A stretch of 40,625 bases of DNA, taken from assembly GCA_017468985.1 (NCBI GenBank), contig JAFUHF010000072.1, forward strand, positions 1 to 40,625, written 5' to 3'. Shown piece by piece: positions 34,564-40,625 of this stretch. A program made the translations under genes and the position numbers. The notes below the pieces were generated by a model. It ran no database searches. It worked only from the letters and a program-made list of their open reading frames with translations, and was not told where the DNA came from. Numbering within the stretch: position 1 is the first letter of the stretch; each line of letters starts with the position of its first letter. Origin of the DNA: Bacteroidaceae bacterium. GTDB lineage: Bacteria > Bacteroidota > Bacteroidia > Bacteroidales > Bacteroidaceae.

Positions 34564-36993
34564 TCAGATGTTGGCAATTCTCATGATGTCGGCAAAAACG
34601 CCTGCCGCCGTCACTTCCTTGCCTGCTCCGTAGCCCTGAATGATCATGGGATAGCGGTTGTAGCGCTTCGTGGTGAGCAGAACCACGTTGTTCGAGTCTG
34701 CCAGATCGTAGAAGGGGTGCTTCTTGTCCACTTCGCACAGGGCCACCGTGGCTTTTCCCTCGTGCCAACGGGCAATGTAGCGCAGGTGCTTGCCTTCCTG
34801 CTCCAGGCGTTTGCGTCGTTGCTCAAAGGTTTCGTCCAGCTGCTTCACATTGTTCATGAAGTCGTCCACCGTACCTTCGAAATACTCCTTGGGAATAAAC
34901 TGTTCGAGCTCCACGTCTTCCTGATTGATGAGCACTCCAGCTTCGCGCACCAGTATCACGAGCTTGCGCAGCACGTCTTTTCCGCAAAGGTCTATGCGCG
35001 GATCGGGCTCGCTGATGTGGGCCTCGCGTGCCTGGCGTATCACCTGGCTCAGCGGTGCATCCTCCGAGAGTTTGTTGAACACGTAGTTGAGCGTTCCGCT
35101 CAGCACGGCCTGTATCTCCACCACCTCGTCGCCACTTGCGCACAGGTCGTTGATAGTTTTGATGATGGGCAGTCCGGCTCCCACGTTGGTTTCGTAGAGG
35201 AACTTCACGCCCCTTTTCAGTGCTGTCTGCTTCAGGCGTTCGTAGTTGTCGTAGGGCGATGCTGCCGCTATCTTGTTGGCCGTTACCACGGAGATATTGT
35301 GATCCAGGAAACTCTGATAGAGCGCGGCTATGTCGGCATTGGCCGTACAGTCTACGAATACGGAGTTATACAGGTTCATACCTATCACTTCGTCGCGTAT
35401 TCTGCGCCAGTCGCTGGGCTGGCTCTCCCGGAGCTGCTCCTGATAGTCGGCTATGCTGATGCCGTCGCGGTTGAAAACGGCGTGCTTACTGTTGGCTATA
35501 CCTACGAGGTTGAGCTTCAGCCGACGCTGCTCCATGAGCAGGGCCTGCTGTTCTTCTATCTGCTTGAGCAAACTGCCTCCCACGGCCCCTATGCCGCACA
35601 GGAAGAGGTTCAGCACCTGATAGTCACTCAGGAAGAAACTGTCGTGAATCACGTTGAGCGCCTTGCGCAACTGCGAACGGTCTACGATGACGCTGATGTT
35701 CATCTCCGACGCTCCCTGTGCCAAGGCTATCACGCTGATGCCGTTGCGTCCCAGCACGCTGAACAGCTTTCCGGCCGTGCCGCTCGTGCGGCGCATCTGT
35801 TCGCCTACGATGGCTATCGTGCTCAGTCCGTCTATCTGCATCATGGGATTGATGGCTCCCGTGCTGATTTCCTTCTGGAACTCGTCGTTCAGCACCTTGC
35901 AGGCGCGCACGGCGTCTTCGGGGGTCATGCAGATGCTGGTACTCGTCTCGGAACTGGTCTGTGCCACCATGAACACGTTGATGCCATTGTCGGCCAGCGT
36001 AGCGAAAATGCGGCGATTGATGCCTATCACGCCTACCATGGCCGTTCCTGACAAGTTCACGATAGACGTATCGTTGATGGACGACAGTCCGCGTACCGCA
36101 CTCTTGCCAGCACCTGCACCATCGTTGATGACGGAACCCGGAAATTCCAGATGGAACGTGTTCTTTATATATATAGGTATATTCTTACGCCTTACGGGGT
36201 AGATCGTTGGCGGATAGATCACCTTCGCACCAAAGTTCGACAGCTCCATTGCTTCGCCATAAGACAGTTGCTCTATGGAGTAAGCCGAAGGTATGATGCG
36301 CGGATCGGCCGTCATGAATCCGTCCACGTCGGTCCATATTTCCAGCGTTTTGGCATCCATCGCTGCTGCTATGATGGCAGCTGTATAGTCGGAGCCGCCG
36401 CGGCCCAGCGTAGTGGTTACGCCCGTCTGGAGGTCGGAAGCGATGAATCCCGGGCATATTCCGATGCCGGAATGGAGTATGAAGGTTTCCTTCACGCGGC
36501 GATTGGTTTCCTCGTAGTTTACCGTCACGTTGTTGCGCCGCTTTTCCGTCTTGATGAACTCGCGCGAGTCGTAGAGCTTGCTGCCCTGAATCAGTTCCGA
36601 CACAAACAGTGACGAGCACCGCTCGCCATAGCTCAATATGGCATCCTGAATCTTGGGCGTCACATCCTTAATGAGATAAACGCCTTGCAGAATGCCCAGC
36701 AGTTCGTTGAACAGTGGCTGCAACCGCTGCTCCAGACGCTCGGTGCGCTCCTCGTCGGCCAGGGCCTGGCTGATCAGCTCGTGATGGCGGCTGACAATTT
36801 CGCTGTGAACCTCTCGCCACTCCTCGCGTCCCTCCTGAGCCAGTCGGGTGGCCTTGATGAGCTTGTCCGTTACGCTGTGGAGAGCCGAAACCACTACTAT
36901 CACGCGGTCTTCTTCCTGCTCAACGATCTTCTTGACGTTCAGTATACCTTGAAGGGAACCTACGGAAGTTCCTCCGAATTTCAAAACTTTCAT
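34564..36993 (-). CDS. thrA: Bifunctional aspartokinase/homoserine dehydrogenase
   Basis: The 809-residue fusion catalyses the first and third steps of the aspartate pathway toward threonine. The kinase part begins MKVLKFGGTSVGS and includes TTLGRGGSDYTAAIIAAA; two ACT regulatory segments follow (about 310-460, with SSINDTSIVNLSG and LSTIAIVGEQM); the dehydrogenase part begins LNLFLCGIGAVGGSLL and has VVTANKIAAA and GVKFLYETNVGAGLP. Feedback control by threonine is usual for this architecture. In many Bacteroidales it is followed by the homoserine kinase-like gene and thrC; here those are 30 kb away on the other strand. A leader with a small ORF precedes it. Confidence 0.96.
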   Translation of the reverse strand: MKVLKFGGTSVGSLQGILNVKKIVEQEEDRVIVVVSALHSVTDKLIKATRLAQEGREEWREVHSEIVSRHHELISQALADEERTERLEQRLQPLFNELLGILQGVYLIKDVTPKIQDAILSYGERCSSLFVSELIQGSKLYDSREFIKTEKRRNNVTVNYEETNRRVKETFILHSGIGICPGFIASDLQTGVTTTLGRGGSDYTAAIIAAAMDAKTLEIWTDVDGFMTADPRIIPSAYSIEQLSYGEAMELSNFGAKVIYPPTIYPVRRKNIPIYIKNTFHLEFPGSVINDGAGAGKSAVRGLSSINDTSIVNLSGTAMVGVIGINRRIFATLADNGINVFMVAQTSSETSTSICMTPEDAVRACKVLNDEFQKEISTGAINPMMQIDGLSTIAIVGEQMRRTSGTAGKLFSVLGRNGISVIALAQGASEMNISVIVDRSQLRKALNVIHDSFFLSDYQVLNLFLCGIGAVGGSLLKQIEEQQALLMEQRRLKLNLVGIANSKHAVFNRDGISIADYQEQLRESQPSDWRRIRDEVIGMNLYNSVFVDCTANADIAALYQSFLDHNISVVTANKIAAASPYDNYERLKQTALKRGVKFLYETNVGAGLPIIKTINDLCASGDEVVEIQAVLSGTLNYVFNKLSEDAPLSQVIRQAREAHISEPDPRIDLCGKDVLRKLVILVREAGVLINQEDVELEQFIPKEYFEGTVDDFMNNVKQLDETFEQRRKRLEQEGKHLRYIARWHEGKATVALCEVDKKHPFYDLADSNNVVLLTTKRYNRYPMIIQGYGAGKEVTAAGVFADIMRIANI

Positions 36994-37125
36994 TAATGAT
37001 ATTGAAGAATAATGGTTGAATTAATATTAAGGCACAATGGCCTAATGAAGTTTTTATGATATTGGTGAACTATCTTTAGATAGCTCGGAAAAATGTATGG
37101 GTGAGTGAATAAGAGAAGCAGCCCG

Positions 37126-37197
37126 TCAGGGCATAAAGCCTATTCTACGGGCAAAATAGTCGGCTGACACTTCGTACTTACTATCTCTGTAAAACAT
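37126..37197 (-). CDS. Possible 23-residue leader peptide before thrA
   Basis: A short frame begins MFYRDSKYEVSADYFARR and ends FMP. Its ATG lies about 12 bases after the expected transcript start, which follows TAATTTTG at 37222-37215, and its stop is 130 bases before thrA. The end of the frame lies in an imperfect hairpin whose outer arms are GCCCGT (37121-37126) and ACGGGC (37147-37152). The peptide has three Tyr, three Phe and three Arg but no Thr and one Ile, so it is not an ordinary threonine attenuator. Existence as a translated peptide is unproven. Confidence 0.4.
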   Translation of the reverse strand: MFYRDSKYEVSADYFARRIGFMP

Positions 37198-37214
37198 GTT
37201 CTTAAAAGCTTCTG

Positions 37215-37267
37215 CAAAATTACGAATATAATTCCAAAATTAGTGCTCGCTGTGTCGGTTTTTCAAA
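37215..37267 (-). promoter_or_regulatory. Promoter region of thrA with two minus-7 boxes
   Basis: Reverse-strand TAATTTTG occurs twice, at 37242-37235 and 37222-37215. The upstream one has TTTG at 37267-37264, 21 bases away, within the accepted spacing. Leaders of about 215-235 bases are implied. Confidence 0.6.
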
Positions 37268-37312
37268 TTTTAGGCCCTTTCTTCAAAAGATTTTCCAGGA
37301 AAAACACTGTGC

Positions 37313-37525
37313 GAGGGTTGCATCACGAAATTTGCTCGGACAAAAGTGCGTTACGAGGGTTGAATCATCAAATTTGCTCGGACAAAAGTGCGTTACGAGG
37401 GTCGCATCACGAAATTTGCTCGGACAAAAGTGCGTTACGAGGGTTGCATCATCAAATTTGCTCGGACAAAAATGCGTTACGAGGGTTGCATCACGAAATT
37501 TGATAGAACAAAAAACGTGATGCAA
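37313..37525. repeat. 42-base tandem repeat, five units
   Basis: Units begin with gagggt at 37313, 37355, 37397, 37439 and 37481, exactly 42 bases apart, and share a core aaatttgctcggacaaaa. Units alternate between catcacg and catcatc versions, suggesting duplication of an 84-base pair of units. The fifth unit diverges and forms an inverted repeat, TTGCATCACG (37486-37495) with CGTGATGCAA (37516-37525). Because 42 is divisible by three, long artificial reading frames cross the array on both strands; none is considered a gene. It lies between the thrA promoter and the 3' end of the outer-membrane protein gene. Confidence 0.85.
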
Positions 37526-37549
37526 GGGTCGCACCAAGGAATTTTCATC

Positions 37550-40507
37550 CTATTTCATTCCGTTCTTTTTTGGAATCGCGTGGAAACGATAAGAAAGACG
37601 CAGAAGCAGGTAGTTCGGAATGGTGTTATACCACGTTTCGGTCAGTCCCTGACTGTTTACGGAGGTGCGAACATTGTCCAACTGGTGGAGCAGGTCGTAG
37701 GCTTCAAGCGAGAGCGTAAGTATGTTTTCGATGAGCGAACGACGGAGCGTGAGATTCCATACCAGGCGGTCATCGTTCATGGCAGCATCCGAATATCCGC
37801 GGCGGCTGGTGAGGCTCAGACGGTTCTCTATGGTCACAACGCGTGGCAAAGTGAAGTCGGCATTCACACCATAGGCAAAGGTCCATGCGCTGAGGTCGGT
37901 GAACGAGGGGCGATGGCTCGTAAGGCGCTGCCAACGATAGTTGGCAAAGAGGGTGACGGCCGTTTTGCCTTTGGTATATTTCGCATTCAGCTCCTGCCGC
38001 AGGTTCATGTTGCGCACACTGCTGCGAAAGGAAGCCGTGGAGAGGCCGGAGGATTCGGATACGAAGTCGGCGCTGTTGCCGTAATTGGCAGAAACGTTGG
38101 TACTGAGGTTCAGCCGATTCAGACTATCCACGGTTTGCGAGTAGGCGGCACGAAGACTGGCGTTCCAGTTGCCGTTGATGTTGCGTGGGCGATAGGTGGT
38201 GATGCCCGTGGGGCGGTCGTAACTGCGCGTCATGGCTACGGCCTGCTCCGTGAGATGCCAGTCGGCAGAGGCGTTCATGTTGCGCATACGGCGCGTGGTG
38301 CCATGCGAGGTGTTGAAACTGAAGTGGTGGTTGCGAGAATTGCTCAACGCAGGGTTTCCCGTACGGATGTAGGTGGGATGGCTGTTGTCGGTGACGTTGA
38401 GCAGATGGTTCATCGTGGGCATGGCGTGCGTGAGTTGGTAGGAACTGTTGTAGAGCTGCGACTTACCGACTTGCATCCGGGCCCAGAAGAACTGAATGCG
38501 TAGATCCGGAGCATGGAGGTGGCGCGAAGCGCTATGTTCCTGCTGAGCACGAAGGTCGGTGATGGTCTTGTGCTCGATGCCTTGCGTGAAATTAAAGCGC
38601 AGGTTGCCATAACGGCCAATGTTGTAGCTTACTTCCAGACCGGGCTGGTGGCTGCGGCCACGGGTAACGGTGTGGAAAGAATTTTGCAGGTCGAGGACGG
38701 TGAGCATCTCGTCGCGCTGAGAAGGCAGCATCATCCATTCCTGAAGCGAAAGAGCCGAGTCGCCGGCAAGGCGGTCCAGACGAAATAGATTGCGGTTGCC
38801 GCGATCGTAGGTCTGGCGGTATTGATAGGTAAGCGTGAAGTACAGTTTCCGCAGGCGCGAGAAGTTCCAGAGATAGCGCACCTGGGTGTTCCAGTCGTAG
38901 TCGCGCGTGGGAGACTCGGAGAACTGGCGGCGATAGTCGCGGCCGGAAGTTTGCGGCGTGAGCATGTCGTAGAACTGATGGGCATCGAGCGAAGCATTGT
39001 GGAGCTTGGCGTTGAGAATGATGGCCGTGGAGTTGCCCAAGAGAGGCGACTTGAAGGTTACGTTATTGGTGCTCTCAAGGAGCCATTCGCGGTTGTGACT
39101 GTGCGAAAGGTTGCGCACAGTGTTGATGGTCATACGTTCTAATCGCTGGCTGCCCGGAGAAGCGTAGACGCTGTCCAACGACTCGCCGAGATAGCGGTCC
39201 TGAGGGTCACTGCTAAAGGTGGCGCTCTGAGCTGATCCGTCGTTTCGCTCATTGAGCACGTCGGCCACCTGCTGGGTGCGTAGGTGGAAACGCTTGTGCG
39301 GCATCGTGAACTGATTGGAGAGTTTGAAGTGATTCTTAGCACTTTCCTGAAGCGAGCGGCGGCGCTGCCACGTGTCACCTTCGGGCAGATAGTTCAGGGC
39401 TGAAGTCTTCTGCTCGTCGCGCGTACGCTCGTCAGTCATGATGAGCTGGGCCGATTCTTCGAAGGTCTTCTTCCGGCTGTCTACATTGAAGTTGAGTCCG
39501 CCCATTTTGAGGCGCAGGGTTCCGGATGGAGTCCAATCGGAATACCAGTTGCCATCGGTGCCGCCACGGTTGGGGCGGTGCGTATCGTTCAGGTTGTTCA
39601 TGTTGTAGAACAGAAACAGCTTGGAATGGTCGGTGTATCGCATGGCCATGGCTCGTCCCAGATAGCGATCGTGACTGCCGCCGGCCGCTTCGGCATTGGC
39701 CAGCCACCCCTGGCGGTATTGCCGTTTCAGGTTGACGTCTACCACGAGACGTTTGGTGCGCTCTATCTCAGAGGAATCAGTAAGGAGATAGGCATTGTCG
39801 GCTGCGCGGCGGTAGACCTTTACGGTGTTCACGGTGTAGGCAGGAAGGTTTTCGAGTGCAACCTTGGGATTGCCGGAGAAAAAGCTCTTGCCGTCCACGA
39901 GAAGTTCCTCCACGCGTTGGCCATTGTGCGTGATCTGGCCGCTCTCGTCTACTTTGAAGCCGGGCATGGCGGCAAGCAGGCGGTCGAGCATAGACCCCTC
40001 GCTGGTTCGGAAGGCGTCGGCATCGTAGACCAGCGTGTCGCCACGCATCACCATCTTGACCCTCGTAGCGCGAATGCGAGCTTCGCCCAATTCTACAGAA
40101 GGTCGTTTGGCGGCCTTGTTGAGCGCAAACTGCTCCTTCCACTCGCGTACCCATTTGGCATATTTCTTCGCAGGAATTTCAATGCTGAACACCTGCTCCT
40201 GGTAGCCCGTGGCGGAAATGCGCGCCAAGTAGCGGCCTGCACCGGGGAGTTTGTGACCACGAAGCTCGCCGCCTTGCTGGGTGACATAGAAGTTGCCGTA
40301 GCGACTAGTAACAGCACGAGAGGTAGAGTCCTGGAAAAGCACGACGGAGTCGGGAAGCATGAAGGTGACCAGCGCACCCTCGATAGGCGATTTCGTGAAA
40401 TTATCGATCACGTCTGAGTGGATGGAAATGCTGTCAGGGCGACTGGCCCACGAAGCGGCAGAAAGCAGGAAAGCACCGATCAGAGGCAAGAATATATTCA
40501 GTTTCAT
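37550..40507 (-). CDS. TonB-receptor-like outer-membrane beta-barrel protein
   Basis: The 985-residue protein has a signal peptide (about 1-21, MKLNIFLPLIGAFLLSAASWA), a carboxypeptidase-regulatory-like beta-sandwich (about 28-125), a plug-like segment (about 145-235, with DTLVYDADAF, MLDRLLAAMPGFKVDESGQI and EELLVDGKSFFSGNPKVALENLP) and a long barrel rich in Asn, Arg and aromatic residues. It resembles the outer-membrane beta-barrel family common in Bacteroidetes rather than a SusC protein; no SusD partner is adjacent. An alternative ATG lies three codons upstream at 40516. Transport cargo or other role is unknown. Confidence 0.85.
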   Translation of the reverse strand: MKLNIFLPLIGAFLLSAASWASRPDSISIHSDVIDNFTKSPIEGALVTFMLPDSVVLFQDSTSRAVTSRYGNFYVTQQGGELRGHKLPGAGRYLARISATGYQEQVFSIEIPAKKYAKWVREWKEQFALNKAAKRPSVELGEARIRATRVKMVMRGDTLVYDADAFRTSEGSMLDRLLAAMPGFKVDESGQITHNGQRVEELLVDGKSFFSGNPKVALENLPAYTVNTVKVYRRAADNAYLLTDSSEIERTKRLVVDVNLKRQYRQGWLANAEAAGGSHDRYLGRAMAMRYTDHSKLFLFYNMNNLNDTHRPNRGGTDGNWYSDWTPSGTLRLKMGGLNFNVDSRKKTFEESAQLIMTDERTRDEQKTSALNYLPEGDTWQRRRSLQESAKNHFKLSNQFTMPHKRFHLRTQQVADVLNERNDGSAQSATFSSDPQDRYLGESLDSVYASPGSQRLERMTINTVRNLSHSHNREWLLESTNNVTFKSPLLGNSTAIILNAKLHNASLDAHQFYDMLTPQTSGRDYRRQFSESPTRDYDWNTQVRYLWNFSRLRKLYFTLTYQYRQTYDRGNRNLFRLDRLAGDSALSLQEWMMLPSQRDEMLTVLDLQNSFHTVTRGRSHQPGLEVSYNIGRYGNLRFNFTQGIEHKTITDLRAQQEHSASRHLHAPDLRIQFFWARMQVGKSQLYNSSYQLTHAMPTMNHLLNVTDNSHPTYIRTGNPALSNSRNHHFSFNTSHGTTRRMRNMNASADWHLTEQAVAMTRSYDRPTGITTYRPRNINGNWNASLRAAYSQTVDSLNRLNLSTNVSANYGNSADFVSESSGLSTASFRSSVRNMNLRQELNAKYTKGKTAVTLFANYRWQRLTSHRPSFTDLSAWTFAYGVNADFTLPRVVTIENRLSLTSRRGYSDAAMNDDRLVWNLTLRRSLIENILTLSLEAYDLLHQLDNVRTSVNSQGLTETWYNTIPNYLLLRLSYRFHAIPKKNGMK

Positions 40508-40541
40508 ATCAGACATGTCTATGATCTCTTACAATAATGTG

Positions 40542-40549
40542 CAAAAATA
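40542..40549 (-). promoter_or_regulatory. Minus-7 box (TATTTTTG) of the outer-membrane protein gene
   Basis: Reverse-strand TATTTTTG fits TAnnTTTG and lies 34 bases before the ATG. The remaining bases to 40625 are AT-rich, without further features. Confidence 0.5.
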
Positions 40550-40625
40550 CAGACTTTTTGCTTCTTATAGTCTTATTTCGTGTTGTTTTATGTAAAAATC
40601 GGAAGCAGAAACTTTAAATCCGTAC

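Noticed and set aside
36994..37222. Classic threonine/isoleucine attenuator before thrA
   Set aside because: The short leader frame has no Thr and a single Ile codon, so the standard mechanism does not fit.
37313..37525. Possible CRISPR array
   Set aside because: Units are contiguous and nearly identical over their whole length, with no variable spacers and no cas genes.
37243..37537. Open frames of 60-90 codons on both strands across the 42-base repeat
   Set aside because: They arise because the repeat length is a multiple of three; there is no start context, domain or end structure.

Overview
The window looks like a chromosomal segment from a member of the Bacteroidales; a Prevotellaceae-like genome is plausible, but the genus cannot be fixed from sequence alone. 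Supporting signs are repeated TAnnTTTG minus-7 boxes (two with a TTTG minus-33 box exactly 19 bases upstream), the near absence of Shine-Dalgarno sites, the phosphoglycerate-mutase-like homoserine kinase next to thrC with a fused thrA elsewhere, the rpmF-fabH-era-der order, the zapA-rny order, a GH125 mannosidase and a large outer-membrane beta-barrel protein. No rRNA, tRNA, insertion sequence, prophage or CRISPR array was found. Most of the window is ordinary core chromosome.

Layout. 1-2813: two overlapping genes for a caspase-like protein (frameshifted, entering from outside the window) and a secreted papain-like protease that share an Ig-like domain. 2814-3366: intergenic DNA with a strong palindrome and a cluster of hairpins. 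3367-5911: homoserine kinase-like protein and threonine synthase. 6143-7153: class II aldolase, reverse strand. 7380-8468: peroxiredoxin Bcp and methylmalonyl-CoA epimerase. 8681-11460: a probable operon of a conserved unknown protein, a coiled-coil protein, ZapA and RNase Y, followed by nagB. 12403-17622 (reverse): a sugar redox locus with a cytoplasmic Gfo/Idh/MocA oxidoreductase, then a three-gene unit coding for a tetraheme cytochrome fused to a SUMF1-like domain, an exported Gfo/Idh/MocA oxidoreductase and an exported TIM-barrel epimerase-like protein.

18012-19138: a multiply frameshifted relic, paired palindromes and two overlapping small ORFs of unknown function. 19239-23648 (reverse): YceD/DUF177, L32, FabH, Era, Der and a small lipoprotein. 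23716-29267 (reverse): NadC, C69 dipeptidase, phosphohexomutase and a histidine kinase, closely spaced. 29422-30024: L21 and L27. 30161-32235 (reverse): serine hydrolase and HAD phosphatase. 32310-34282: GH125 mannosidase overlapping a macro-domain hydrolase. 34564-36993 (reverse): bifunctional aspartokinase/homoserine dehydrogenase with a leader that encodes a 23-residue peptide. 37313-37525: a 42-base tandem repeat. 37550-40507 (reverse): a TonB-receptor-like outer-membrane protein.

The best candidates for something undescribed are the cytochrome-SUMF1 fusion with its exported oxidoreductase partners, the caspase/papain pair with a shared domain, the peptide-plus-hairpin leader of thrA, and the paired palindromes in front of the overlapping small ORFs near 18.7-19.1 kb.
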